A stretch of DNA of 64,000 bases, taken from Andrena cerasifolii (taxonomy: Eukaryota > Arthropoda > Insecta > Hymenoptera > Andrenidae). Location: contig NC_135123.1 of assembly GCF_050908995.1 (NCBI RefSeq), positions 4,278,001 through 4,342,000 of the forward strand, read 5' to 3'. The notes beneath the pieces are model-generated. The model was not told where the DNA came from. It saw nothing but the letters and a program-made list of their open reading frames with translations, and made no database searches. Within the stretch, counting starts at the first letter, position 1. The number at the start of each line of letters is the position of its first letter. Shown in pieces: positions 1-11,388 of the stretch. Position numbers and translations under genes: made by a program.

Positions 1-427
1 AATCCAACGGCTAGGCTCGGTGAATAGAATGGCTGTATTAGGAGGATAAAAGGGGTATGTAAGTACCAACAATCTTCGAACAGACCAGAAAATCTGGTAC
101 GGGAAAAATCTTCACTGGTGAACGTGAACAGTTTTGGATCAACGGGGACTCTCCGGTAATTTTTAATTTACACTGTAACTTAATTATTTTATACTTTATG
201 TACTAAAATTTGAGTATTCTATTAATTGTAACGGAACCTATAACGATGTATTATATTAAAATGGAACTACGTGTACTTATTTCAAGAATTACACACAGTA
301 ATAATCAATACTCCCAAAACAGTAGCTCAGAATGAACTGTTCTAATCAAAATAAGTTTTGTACATTTTTGCCAACGATCTACAAGATACATTATGCCACC
401 ACGGTAGAATTCTGAAGTAGGGCTGTA
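1..427. other. AT-rich sequence without recognisable features
   Basis: No ORF, repeat or RNA signature that I can support. The last bases, a GGGCTGTAACGAATATTCG-type sequence at about 421-440, run directly into the minisatellite and resemble the G-rich start of some hAT TIRs. No matching second end was found, so this is not called as an element. Confidence 0.5.
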
Positions 428-975
428 ACGAATATTCGAATAACCTAAGTATTCGAATATTCGAATAACCTAAGTATTCGCATATTCGAATAACCTAAGT
501 ATTCGAATATTCGAATAACCTAAGTATTCGCATATTCGAATAACCTAAGTATTCGAATATTCGAATAACCTAAGTATTCGAATATTCGAATACTAGAGAA
601 TTCGAATACTAGATTATTCGAATACTAGAGAATTCGAATATTAGATTATTCGAATACTAGAGAATTCGAATACTAGATTATTCGAATACTAGAGAATTCG
701 AATACTAGATTATTCGAATACTAGAGAATTCGAATACTAGATTATTCGAATACTAGAGAATTCGAATACTAGATTATTCGAATAATTTCTTCGAATATTC
801 GAATAATCAGGAGTATTCGAATAATTTCTTCGAATATTCGAATAATCAGGAGTATTCGAATAATTTCTTCGAATATTCGAATACTAGAGAATTCGAATAA
901 TTTCTTCGAATATTCGAATACTAGAGAATTCGAATAATTTCTTTGAATATTCGAATAATCAGGAGTATTCGAATA
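428..975. repeat. ATTCGAAT-based minisatellite array with three sub-arrays
   Basis: The block is built almost entirely from the palindrome ATTCGAAT joined by short linkers. Three sub-arrays follow each other. The first is a 25-bp unit with linker AACCTAAG (about 430-590). The second is a 32-bp unit made of two 16-bp halves with linkers ACTAGAG and ACTAGATT (about 590-780). The third is a unit of roughly 39 bp containing AATAATTTCTTCG and AATCAGGAGT (about 780-970). The sharp change of unit with a conserved core suggests successive amplifications of one seed. ORFs read across it on either strand, rich in R/I/F/E, are a by-product of the repeat. It ends directly against a broken mariner gene. 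Confidence 0.93.
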
Positions 976-1260
976 GTTTGTGGGCGAGGTCTCAGACTGT
1001 TCTGCGTGGATCAGATTCAACTAACTTTTGCAATTCGACGTTGTCAACAGCAGAATGTCTCTCTAGTCTTTGTTTATCTTAAAGGCTCTCATCTGCTTTC
1101 CGAAATTTTGAAAACCACTGCTGAACTATATCTACGTTCAATAAATACTCCCTCTCCGAACACACAATTAATATTACGAGCAATTCCTGCTGCTTGGCGA
1201 TTCATTTTGAATCCGTATAAAAAAATTGCACGGATTTCTTCTTCTCAATCTTTACTTTGG
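976..1260 (-). pseudogene. Mariner transposase, N-terminal DNA-binding fragment (degenerate)
   Basis: Translating the minus strand gives a recognisable mariner N-terminal helix-turn-helix domain. It reads roughly QAAGIARNINCVFGEG, then after a frameshift QWFSKFRKADESL, then SAVDNVELQKLVESDPRRTV and DLAHKL. This follows the family pattern of A...I...GEG, WF.KFR.G.ESL, S.VDN.EL..LVE.DPR.T and .LA. At least two in-frame stops (after ESL and after RRTV) and one frameshift show it is dead. The catalytic D,D34D domain is absent, because the gene is cut off at its 3' side by the ATTCGAAT array. The 119-codon ORF on the plus strand over the same bases is antisense noise. Confidence 0.8.
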
Positions 1261-3198
1261 CAGCGTAACCAAGATACGAAAAACACCGAAAACAAAACAT
1301 AAATAAGTAAAGCGACATCTACCACTTGATCATAACCGAGTAAAAATTTATTCTGCCAAAAGCTCCAATGGTTAAATTACGGAAATCCAGGAATTTATTT
1401 CCGGGCAATCGAATACTATCGAGGAGGGGACCAGGAAGATGTCGTTGCAGGATTCGCAGGGCTCGACGAGCCGTTCAAGAATCACCCCCTGCTGGGTCCA
1501 ACTGGTCATTTGTTTTCGAGACATTTGCGTTTAAAAAACCAGTTATCAGGGTGAAACTTGGAATTCATGGTGCGCATGGGTTCACTTCTAAATCCAGAGA
1601 TCGCTGGATCGATTCCTGTTAGGTGCAATTCGGACAAATTTTAATTCCGAGTACAGACTATTATTGTGGAGTTGTTTTTTCTTATCTTTATTATAAGTCT
1701 CATTGTTCGTACAGTAGATGGCAGCTGCCAGTCCCAGCTTACATCCCATGCTTAGAATGCCATCTTGTATTTATATTTTTTGAGGTTATGTACTTGCTGT
1801 TCGGACCTCGTGGTCGAAAAGGGTGCATTCAGAGACGCACGTGTATTCTCCAGTATTAATATCTATCATCACTATTTCTAATAAACAAACAATTAATTTG
1901 TGTGTTTGTGTGTTTTATTTTTTCCTCCACAATTATAACCAATTTTTAAATGCAAACATTTCGAAAACAAATGACCAGTTGTACCCAAAAGCAGAGTGTT
2001 TCTCAAACCACTCGTCGAGCCCTACAATTTCATTACATACAACTCATTATAAAAACCCGATCCCACTTCTGGTCCTCTCCTCGTAAGTAATCTGAAGTAT
2101 TCGAAGTACAAGAAAAGTTGATTTCAGCGTAATAACTCCGATGATCCCTTTTCAAAGAGCTGGACACAGAGATTCTGTTTGTCATTACTTCGGAACAAGA
2201 ATCCGTTCTGTGACCAGGAAACCCATGCTAATATACATACAGCACCAATGAGCAAGCTTCTACGACGATAGGGCGAGACTGCCCTTTATACATACGTGTT
2301 TCATTCGTTTGAAAATTGGACCATGCGTGACGATGATCCTGAGTAAGCTCAGACGATGACCTAGCACTTGGACACAAGAGATCGTTTGGAAAATTCTGTT
2401 GGAGTATTACCACGCCGGTAGCTCGTGAGGCTGATGTGCGCGTCGTGGGTTGTTAGTTAAGTAAACATCGAAAGCCGGCTACATCTGACAACACTAGTCC
2501 CATTGTTACGTATCACAATACCTTCCTGATGACTTAGCATCGCGAAACATCTTAGCAGCCGTTGATATCGTATTTTCTCTGCGTACGAACTTTCAGCCCA
2601 CGACCAGTGTATGTGCATATACACGCCGCTGCTTGATGAATACATACATATATTATACTACATCCAGAAATCAAAGCATTCGAAGTGTTGAATGATCAAA
2701 AGGTTTGGAGCATCCCGTCGAAAAGCGACAAAAGAAGGAATGCCGATCGTGACTGTAACATATGTTAAAAAAATGTTTTATAAATATCCTCACTGCCACA
2801 TGCTACACTCTTATTCTGCGGTGTCGCTATCTGTCTAGCCTCTTAGAAGGTGAATATGCACCTACTGTATTTATATGGGCACCCGTCTTTAAGCTTTTAA
2901 GAGTGCCTGACTTTTTCGGCTTTCCGCCTTTAAAACAACTGAGTGAAGCGAACGCGCAGGAATCGCGTAGCGAAGCGGAAAACAGGAGGCTGCAAGTAGC
3001 TAAGATGTGGTGGAGCTTACCGCGCGAAAGAAAACGTTGCAAAAGCTGCATGATTGGACGCCGGACGTTCACCACAATTACTGCTTTCTCTGAACTTGTT
3101 ACCTGCAGATTATCATTTATTCAAACATACAGATTACTTTTCGACGAGGGAAGACTTTAATCTTATAATCGACGGAGAAGTATATGTATGTTTGTATG
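1261..3198. other. Unassigned sequence, no supported gene
   Basis: Only short ORFs (60-130 codons) without recognisable domains, splice context or compositional support. No TIRs, tandem repeats or RNA genes were seen. The stretch at 2930-3080 is more GC-rich, but its ORFs run on into the following transposable element, so they are not credible genes. Confidence 0.5.
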
Positions 3199-3200
3199 TA

Positions 3201-4284
3201 CAGGGTCATCCGTTAAAATTGCAACCTACGCGCGCGCGAACTGACGAAATGGCAACAGCGCCTCAAGGACGCATTCCACTACGTACAACCATTCACCGGC
3301 CCGGCGTGCGGAGGGCTGCCAGCGACCGCTGGACAGCAGTGATGTCCGAGCTTCGAGAATTTTGGGATGGTCTCTTTCAAATTAACGTCGCAAAGAGCTG
3401 TGCGGAATTTCCCCGCCCAGGTAAGCGATCAGCGCGCTCCGCTTTTATGATTGGTTTACCACTCACAACCCAGATCATTGTAAGGAGGTTTGAAAACAAT
3501 GTCGACTGGTTTCGTACTCGTCTTAATTTTAAAAATTTTAGCTACGACAGGGTTGATCGCGGTGCTATACCCCTGTACGGAGAGATTTTTCGCCACCTGC
3601 GTGTAAATATTGGCGCATTGTTCCAAAAAATGACATTAACGAAAGACGGTATAGGCGTGGCGTTGAGTAGCTACAAGGTTAAAACATTCAAACTACATTA
3701 AGGATACTATTATAAAAAAAGAAGACCAGAACAATAGGTTCTGAGGTTTGCGGAACTAACACTTAATTGAATAAAAATTTAATTTCTCAGTTTGTGAAAG
3801 TAATGATACAGAAACAACTAGCCTATTGTTTATCAACACCATGAATTTTAAAAAGAGCATTATATACAGTATCAAGTAAACGGTTTGCAAAAGCTTTTCA
3901 TAAGAATTATGGTTAAAAAATTGATAAAAGAAAATTAAGTAAACGTAAAATATTTTAAAGAATCCATCATTAAGAGGGATTCATTTTTCCCCATTTTGCG
4001 GCGCAAATTGCATTCCGATATCTTTTATAGTTCAAAAGTTATACGAAAAAGGCCCCAAATTCTTCAACCCCGGTCGGGAAATTCTGAATAGCTCTTTGCG
4101 ATGTTAATTTGAAAGAGACCATCGTAAAGTTTCCGAAGCTCGGGCATCACTGCTGTCCAGCGGTCGCTGGCACCGCAACGAACGCTGGGCCGGTGAATGG
4201 TTGTAGTGGAATGCGTCCGTGAGGCGCTGTTGCCATTTTACCTGTTCGCGCGCGCGTAGGTTGCAGTTTTAACGGATGACCCTG
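3201..4284. mobile_element. TA-flanked DNA transposon with TIRs of about 230 bp (non-autonomous)
   Basis: The left arm (3201-3430) and right arm (about 4055-4284) are reverse complements with moderate divergence. The ends read CAGGGTCATCCGTTAAAATT, and TA flanks both sides (3199-3200 and 4285-4286), as for Tc1/mariner insertions. The 600-bp interior carries no transposase. The 215-codon ORF spanning 3054-3701 crosses the left end and part of the arm and is not a gene. Superfamily is inferred from the TA duplication and CAGGGT end only. Confidence 0.85.
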
Positions 4285-4592
4285 TATATGTATACGTGTA
4301 TGGTAATTTTTACGCGACATTATTGGACTCCTACCACGCTGACGAAAATGTATAAGAATATTGAATCTCTTGAATGCAGATCTGAGAGTCTTTGAACTTA
4401 TCTGGAATACTAATAATAAAATTCACACGTATCGTCGTGAATTAAGAATATTGTTTATTTATAATAAAAGTAGGAGCAAACCAGAGATTTTCAATTTTAA
4501 TATTATAGGTAGGTAGTACCTTATATTGCGTTTTCGATTTAGAGTTCCGCCAATGTTATATCAATTTTATTCTACTGTCTTATTATCACATC

Positions 4593-5226
4593 CCTAGTAG
4601 CACAAAATATTGGTTAAACATTTTTTCCAAATATTAAAGAAATATTTTTTTTGCCACACTTTTTAATATGAAAAAAATGTTGATTCCAAATATTATATAC
4701 ACATACTGAAAATGTGAAATAAATGTTTAGAAAATATGAACTAAATATTCGTGGAATATAAAAGAAATATTTAGAAAATGTAAAGCAAATATTCTGGAAA
4801 TGTGAAATTAATATTCAGAATTTCAAAATAAATATTCAGGAAATGTAAAATTAATATTTAAAAATTGTGAAGTAAATATTCAGAAAATGTGAAATAAATA
4901 TTCAGGAACTGTAAAATTAATATTTAAAAAATGTAAAGTAGATATTCAGAAAATGTGAAATAAATATTCAGGAAATGGGAACATTCCGAACATTCCCGAA
5001 CATTCGGAAAAAAATATTTTGTTTCTACCATTAAATAAATATTTACTTTATATTTGAAAAAAAAATTTTTTTTTCATAATACAAAATGAATATTTCCAGT
5101 ATATTTGAAAAAAATATTTGCTTCTTAATCTGGAATAAATATTGTATGTATATTTAAATATCAAAAAGAGATTGAACCTCTTTTTAATATTGGATGTATG
5201 TGCATTCAATATTTTGTGCTACTAGG
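4593..5226. mobile_element. 634-bp TIR element carrying an internal tandem repeat
   Basis: The ends are perfect 20-bp inverted repeats, CCTAGTAGCACAAAATATTG. The interior from about 4700 to 4985 is a tandem array of 21-23-bp units of the form AATATTCAGAAAATGTGAAA. Variants alternate (CAGAAAATGTGAAAT, CAGGAACTGTAAAATT, TTAAAAAATGTAAAGT) in a roughly 66-bp higher-order order. Further out it is AT-rich with A and T runs. No coding capacity. The target duplication is not clear; TA embedded at the ends is possible. Confidence 0.8.
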
Positions 5227-7068
5227 ATTCTATCGCCACTGTGCACAGAAGTATGTATTGGCGTATCTTTAAGATTAAAGTATTCATTCTTTTCTATCCC
5301 TATAATAAAATATATTTCTAATTAATGATCAATACATGTAATTCCGGCCTTTGATATTTTTGAAAATTTCGAAATTTATACGTCTTGCAAAATATTTGTA
5401 ATTTAAAAAATTTGTTACACTTGAGTTCGTTAAACCTATTAAATTCTCCAAGGATTCCATGGTTCTCAAGAACTTTTTGTAATTTAAACATTATTTACAG
5501 CAAATTAAATCCTTGTGAAATCGAGTTGCTTGAAAATTCGCGAGTCAAAGCATCGTTCGACGTTCACCCACTGCATTTTTTAACCTTTGGCTGTAATGTA
5601 TCCTTTCACGCGTGTCATGTGCATCAGGTTTTTCATAATAGTTTTCCTCGAGAACGGTATTTAACTGTGGAAGGCAAGCGCTTGTCAATTTTACGACTAT
5701 CAGTAATGCACTGACAGGTATTTGCCTATTCAATAGCTTTCCAGTTATCATTAATGAATGTTGTGAAATTGCATTACAACATTAATCTGCCTTCAGCTCT
5801 TAGGGGATTTTAGGTACCTGACCTAGTGAATATAAGTGAGTATTTAACTCGACGTTGTAGATATAAAAAAAACCAAAATTTTGAATACTCTGAATTTTTT
5901 TCTTTTAGCTAAGTGTGTATACTACTTATTAAAAGATTAACGACTAAATAGTTGGTCCATAATTATGATGCTGTATCATTGTTAAGCGCCTGAATGTCGT
6001 GAAAATTACGAGCTTTTGCGTTTAAAGTTTAAAGCACACTGAAACACGTTTGCGCCCTAGGGTTGCCTGCAACATGGCCACTTCCTGTCCTTTCATCTGA
6101 TTAATATTCCGCTGCTTCAGCGGGCACCTTCGCCGAGAAAAACCAAGAAAAATAATTTCCCGCCTCGCCAAGGCCGGCGAAGCCTATCCCTCTAACCTTC
6201 CTCTTCACAACCCCTTCGCGCCTCCCCGGTTGATGCAGCCAGAAAAGCAAGCAGAAAACGCAGGCAGAAAGCCGAAACCCGATGGGCGCAGCCAGGACGC
6301 GCTAAAACATGCAAAATCATGCAAATTGCGTTCGTTCGAACACCCTCCGCCTCCACCTACATCGGGGCTTCCTCCGCGTTTTACCGATCCCATCGTCTCT
6401 GTCTTTCTCTTTCTCTGTCCCTCCCTTTAACGATCACTTTTTCTCTGTTTTTTCTCGCCCTCCCCGGTGTCTGTCTTTCTTCTACCTCTTTGTTCCGCTC
6501 CTCCAGTGCCCCTCTCTTCTTTCCAGTCCCGGTGCGAATGCCAGCGTCAAAAATGTTTCGACGATTGCGTGCCGCGGCGTTTGTTCTTTTATTTTTGCCG
6601 AGGGGTGGAATACCAGGCTGGGCGGGGCCGCTGCCCCCGGGACACAAAGGGGGATGAAACTTCGCCCGCCATATTTACGTCTCTGCCAAGTGGGAAACGG
6701 AAAAAGTCCGGAAAATCGTTGTTGAGGCATTCAACCCTTTTCCATTCTTGACTGTCATCGTGGCCGGAGAGCGACGTCGGCGTCGGTCGATGAAGCGGGT
6801 CGATGAGTCGAGGCATTGGAAAAACAGAAACGGATCAACCCACATTGAAAATTAATCTTTCCTATTTTATATTATTGGTACAGCGTATTGGAATGCGTTA
6901 TTGCTGCCAACTTAATTTGGCAAAAATATCAGTTAGTCCGTTTTTGTTTTTAATGCTTCAATTACAAATTTTTACAAACTTCTTTGGAGATAGACGTTCT
7001 GATAAGCGAGTATTAACAACACGAACATTTATTAAAGGGTTCGTACTTTTTGTGTTTAGGTCATCCAA
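5227..7068. other. Unassigned sequence with a GC- and pyrimidine-rich island at 6050-6800
   Basis: 5227-6050 is AT-rich without structure. 6050-6800 is markedly richer in GC and C/T tracts. Several overlapping ORFs there (up to 138 codons, all frames) arise from the low stop frequency. None shows a domain, and proline/serine/arginine-rich translations in every frame argue against coding. It could be a UTR, an intron or a conserved non-coding block of a nearby gene. Confidence 0.45.
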
Positions 7069-7072
7069 TTAA

Positions 7073-7720
7073 GAGGTCTCCCTAGTGTGACCGCCTGAAA
7101 AGAATGCGATGCTTTGATCATTTTTTAAGTGCAACCCTCAGATTATATTAATTAAAAACATTATGCCTATATTTGTACATATTTAGACAACATTAAAAAA
7201 AAATAATAAAAAAACAGTACCTAAAACCTTAAATGCGTTTTTCTCAAAAATGTATTTTCAAAGCTCGCGCGCACGATTTCTAAAAAACTCATGGAGCAAT
7301 CCACTTGAAGTTGGTAGGATATGTTTGTGGGATACATTACTTTCGTTCGGCCTATAACCAAGTCAATACTTGCTAAATTGAACTTTTGGCACTAAAAAAA
7401 GTGCGGTTCTTTCGCAGAAATCAGGGTGTTTTCTTTAAAATGCCGCCATTTTGGTACTTACCGTTAGGTTTCGTTTGCCATAGACCCAACGATAACTACA
7501 CAGACATAGATTAAGAATATTCTAGATTTTTAACGCGCTCTGGTTATTGGCCTGTAACTCGGAGCTGCAGCTGCATTTTGAATTGAATTTTTTTTTAAAT
7601 GTTGTCCAGGTATGTAGAAATATAGACGTCAAGTTTTTAATTAATATGATTTAATGGTTTCTCTTTAAAAAAATCCGCAAATATCGCCTTCTTTTCAGGC
7701 CGTCACGCTGGGGAAACCCC
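7073..7720. mobile_element. TTAA-type (Kolobok-like) MITE, 648 bp
   Basis: Imperfect TIRs of about 48 bp. The left starts GAGGTCTCCCTAGTGTGACC after TTAA (7069-7072). The right end, reverse complemented, starts GGGGTTTCCCCAGCGTGACG with a decayed TCAA flank. Both arms continue into GCCTGAAAAGAA and a GCGAT motif. No transposase. The right arm resembles the element at 53225-53971 (GAAAAGA.GGCGA.TATTTG), so the two probably share a founder. Kolobok assignment is inferred from the TTAA target plus purine-start termini. Confidence 0.75.
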
Positions 7721-7963
7721 TCAAGTATTTCGCTTCTGAAGTGAATATGTCTATTTTATTTTCACAGCTTACATTCCCTATATTGTTATGTAATATATCA
7801 ACCAATAGTGAACTATTCCGGACGCGGAAAAAAGAGTCCGTAGAAAGGTCTTGAGCTGCCAGCCATTTAACAGTAGTGCCCCGATATTAGATCGATCTCC
7901 ATCTTCTGTTCGGCCTTGCACATTGAAGAACACACTACTGCTTGGTAGGGTAGAGTTGCTTAA

Positions 7964-8473
7964 GGGGACTTAGGCAGTCGAAAAATCGATTCTTTTATCG
8001 CATTTTCTGAAAGTACTATCTTTTCTGAATAAAATGCCGCTTGGTTTATAGTAAAATTCGCAAAATCGTAGATTTGGCAGCTAAAAACGTCAAGCGACCA
8101 TCATTGTTTGCGCGCTACCAAAATCCGGTGGCTTCCTAATTCTTTTTATGAAAATCTCGAATTTTTACGGACTATATCAGAGGTTTGCGCCGAAATGGCA
8201 CATGTTTTACACATCCTGTAATCTTTTCCAAGTCGATCTGAACCTCAATTCGTTCGCAATCAGGAAAAAATGAAGAGAAAACAATATTCGAGAAAAACGC
8301 GTTTGAAGTTTCTGGGCAGAGGCGACGCAATAGGTTGCCGCTTGACGTTTTTAGCTGCCAAATCCACAATTTTGCGAATTTTACTATGAACCAAGCGGCA
8401 TTTTATTCAGAAAAGATAGTACTTTCGAACAAATGCAATTAAAAAAATAAACAGCTTTCGATTGTCTAGTCCC
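7964..8473. mobile_element. TTAA-type (Kolobok-like) MITE with arms of about 135 bp
   Basis: The arms 7964-8100 and about 8337-8473 are inverted copies. Shared blocks include AAAGTACTATCTTTTCTGA, AATAAAATGCCGCTTGGTT and TTGGCAGCTAAAAACGTCAA. The left flank is TTAA (7960-7963); the right flank has decayed to TTTA. The subterminal sequence AAAAATCGATTCTTTT followed by CATTTTCTGAAAG also occurs in the element at 20629-21188. The 65-codon ORF inside is not supported. Confidence 0.85.
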
Positions 8474-8985
8474 TTTACCCCTCGAACTACGGACGCTCGC
8501 AGTGACGCGGCGAACGGTTACCGGGTCATTTGGACCCACCGTAAAAGTTTCTTAGACGCGTACGTTTAGAATCGCTAAATGTAAATCTTTCCATGATAGT
8601 ATTTCTTGCGAAAAATATAAAATTATATAATTTTCCAGAGACTCAACACTTCTTCTTAGCTGTTGCAGTCAACACTGTTGCCGATATCCTTCCGAAACGT
8701 ACTCTATCCCCGCTACGACTGAGTCGATACGTTATTGTTTAACTATCGGCGACCGTAGCAACAGTCGGGTCACGATGATCCGGTGATCGTTGAGTGAGGG
8801 TTAATATGAAGCCCCCTGCTTATCTCCGGTACAGACTCTTGAATGCCATAGCGATGCTGCTTTGTTTCGTAACTAACCGTGTATTGGTTGTTTTGTCGGC
8901 ACGGTAACGTTAAAATCAAACGTTCTGAGCAAGCACATATTCGTGAAATACGACGCAGAAGGTTTTTGAAGTGGTTAGGTCTAAT
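8474..8985. other. Unassigned single-copy-looking sequence
   Basis: Mixed-GC sequence between two transposable elements. No ORF with a recognisable domain, no repeat and no RNA motif seen. Confidence 0.45.
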
Positions 8986-9207
8986 CAGGCCTGTGCAACT
9001 CGCGGCTCGCTCTCCTCCTTGGCTGCTCCGCTGAGCCGCAGGAGAACGACCCCCTCCATATCTATTTGTCTCCTACGCTCTATACCGGCGGTTCGCGAGC
9101 CGCGCGGAGCTCTCGCTCCTACATAGCTGATATTGCTGAAAGTGGGGGAACCGGCTGACCGAGAGTAGGGCTCGCGCGGCTCCCGGCGGAGAAGTTGCCC
9201 AGCCCTG
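8986..9207. mobile_element. hAT-type MITE, 222 bp
   Basis: The termini are CAGGCCTGTGCAACT on the left and, reverse complemented, CAGGGCTGGGCAACTTC on the right, the CAG..CTG pattern of hAT elements. Flanking 8-mers GGTCTAAT (8978-8985) and GATCAAAT (9208-9215) match at 6 of 8 positions, consistent with an aged 8-bp target duplication. Both arms carry GC-rich CGCGGCTCGC / CGCGCGGCTCC blocks, so the element is much more GC-rich than its surroundings. Confidence 0.78.
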
Positions 9208-9304
9208 GATCAAATTACAAATACCTCCAAAATGGTAAGTGTATAATCATTTTCATAAACACTGTTGTGTAGTGCATGCAATGGAGTTTAAAGTTTACCA
9301 GTTG

Positions 9305-9376
9305 CATATCATTAAATTAATAATATCATTAAATTAATAATATCATTAAATTATTAATATCATTAAATTAATAATG
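9305..9376. repeat. AT-only short tandem repeat
   Basis: About four copies of a 16-17-bp unit of the form ATCATTAAATTAATAAT. It lies just upstream of the zinc-finger pseudogene fragment. Confidence 0.85.
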
Positions 9377-9385
9377 AAGACTTAA

Positions 9386-9618
9386 TACGAATACGGGACC
9401 CTTGGAAGTTCAACTGATGAGAGTGAAGAAGTTGAGAGTGATTATGAAGAAAATTATGATGCGGAATGCTTGTTTTGCGTAGGTCTTTATTCTTCAGATG
9501 TACATGGTGAACAATGAGTTAAGTATGTAAAGTGTTATCGGTGGGCCCACAAAGATTGCGCTGGTGAAGAGAGTTCATATGCCCAATTTGTGAAAAAGTA
9601 CAGAAGAAATAAGTTTCA
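9386..9618 (+). pseudogene. Zinc-finger (PHD-like) tail of a Tigger/pogo-type transposon gene, degenerate
   Basis: The plus frame reads an acidic stretch (DESEEVESDYEENYDAE), then CLFC, GLYSSDVHGEQ, a stop, VKYVKCYRWAHKDCAGEE and a basic tail. The Cys/His spacing (CxxC ... C.RWAH..CAG) is that of the small PHD-like finger at the C terminus of many insect pogo/Tigger-derived proteins, where the motif is usually GE.WV.C..C..WAH..C. The TGA after GEQ sits exactly where the conserved Trp codon (TGG) belongs, a one-base nonsense change. No DDE domain lies upstream, so this is a fragment. Confidence 0.62.
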
Positions 9619-9620
9619 GG

Positions 9621-11388
9621 TACAAACAAATTGTGGCTCATATCAGGAACCCATTTTTTTTTTATTTGTGTATTTATATAATTTTCCTTTTTATTTTATT
9701 AGTTTTAAAAATTGTATAGGAGAACAATAAAATGGTTCTCAGTCGAGAGTTACGAGTTTTTAAAGAAATAGGTCTCATAGTAGGCAAATTTACCCTACAC
9801 CTATATACTTTTTTAGTCGCAATAAGAAAAAATCTTCTCCTACAATTTTCAAATTCATCTTATTCTCACTTCATTCAATACGATACAATGGCTTCTACCT
9901 TTGCTTTCATTTGAAAGAGCGGGAAGATTAGTTCATAAAGCGAGGAGCACGAAAGTACACTAAAAGAAAAAGAAAATTCTTCAAAAGCAATGAAACATCT
10001 GTTAATGTTTAGAGGTATGATGAAATATCTTTCTCGAAACACAAAATTTCAAATATGTTTTTTTTTGTTAAATCAAGTTAAATCAAGTTTTGCTAAATTA
10101 TTCTTACCTGTCTTCATTGCAAGTCCAAGAAAATACCATTGCCAACGTTTTTTATTCAATTACACTACTCCACATTTTCGGATTAATTTATAGACAGTCA
10201 TCCAACGCGCATCTATTATAGGCTAAACTTTTTTCCCCCGTTTTGTTAACGGCACTACCTCCGTTCTGAGTTCGTACACTGTTCATCCGCTATTTTTCGC
10301 ATTTGCCGTAGTTTTTCCGAGCTTCGATAATCCTAAAGAGGGATTCTACGAGTCCGTGTAATCCGACTGCTGCTCCGTTGCTAATGAAATTAAAAAAAAA
10401 AAAGGAGGAAAAAAGGAAGAGGGCAAAAATGGCCGATGGGCAAAAAATGAAAAAGTCGACATGGAGGGGATTTACAGGAGCGTTGATTAAAACTGCGACG
10501 ACGTATGGCTGCATTTGACGAACAGTGAATTCACAGCCGATGACGGAGGTGTACGTGTGGGTGTACACGTATTCATTTACCGCGCAACCTCTATCTCCGG
10601 CAACAAAAGAAACGGAATGGCAAATTTCTGAGAGTGCATTCGCCATTATGATCGAACACATTACTCTTTATGCATAAAATATTTACATATTTAAAATAGA
10701 GGCAGCTGGTCTGGCTACATATCTTCGTTATCGGATTAATTAAAGTTATTAATTAAACCTCTTTCGCTCGCTATTCTCGGAGCAATAGTTTACACCCTTC
10801 GAACTCGTTCGTTCATCTTCGTCAGTAATGCCATTGAGCTCACTCGCGCAGATCGAATCGGAAACTTCCTTCCTCGAACGATCTATTAATCAGCAGAGTA
10901 ACTGTTTATGATCACGATTTATAAGATCAATATAATAAACAAGAATGTAGAATATCTCTGACTACTGTTGACGTATTTCGTGATAAAAATATTGCGTTTT
11001 AACTTGTATAATAAATTGTAATAACTTGAAATACTTACACAAATAAAATCTTCTTCTCCGCAATGAGTATTAACTCGGCACCAGTTTGAGACACTGCTGA
11101 ATTACCCAAAGTCATTATCAAGTTTGCAAAAAGTGCGGTGGTGAACGGTATTTCATGTCTGTTTCGTTCTCAGAGCAAAGTGAAATCAACTTGTACACAG
11201 CTACTGACAATTTATTACAAGATATTGCGACCAGTGGAAACTTTCACTAAAAGTTGACAGAGAAACAATTTTTTCAAGAAATACAAAAATTCACCCAAGC
11301 GAAATCCATAACAGATTTAACTTCAATTAATTTATTTAAATTCATTTTAAGTCATTATATTTTTATTAACAATGAACACATTAGAATA
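9621..11388. other. Unassigned AT-rich sequence
   Basis: Only short ORFs (60-123 codons) without recognisable motifs. Small features: an A-run near 10385 and a duplicated 12-mer AAATCAAGTTAA near 10070. The first few hundred bases may be the 3' part of the same decayed transposon as the zinc-finger fragment, but I cannot show it. Confidence 0.45.

Noticed and set aside
428..975. CRISPR-like array
   Set aside because: The regular spacing comes from head-to-tail minisatellite units with no unique spacers, and the surrounding DNA is eukaryotic.
943..1302. 119-codon plus-strand ORF
   Set aside because: It is antisense to a clear mariner transposase relic on the minus strand and starts inside the minisatellite.
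3054..3701. 215-codon plus-strand ORF
   Set aside because: It crosses the border and left arm of a TIR element and shows no domain.
6200..6820. Cluster of seven overlapping ORFs
   Set aside because: All are products of a GC/pyrimidine-rich composition with few stops; translations in every frame are low-complexity.
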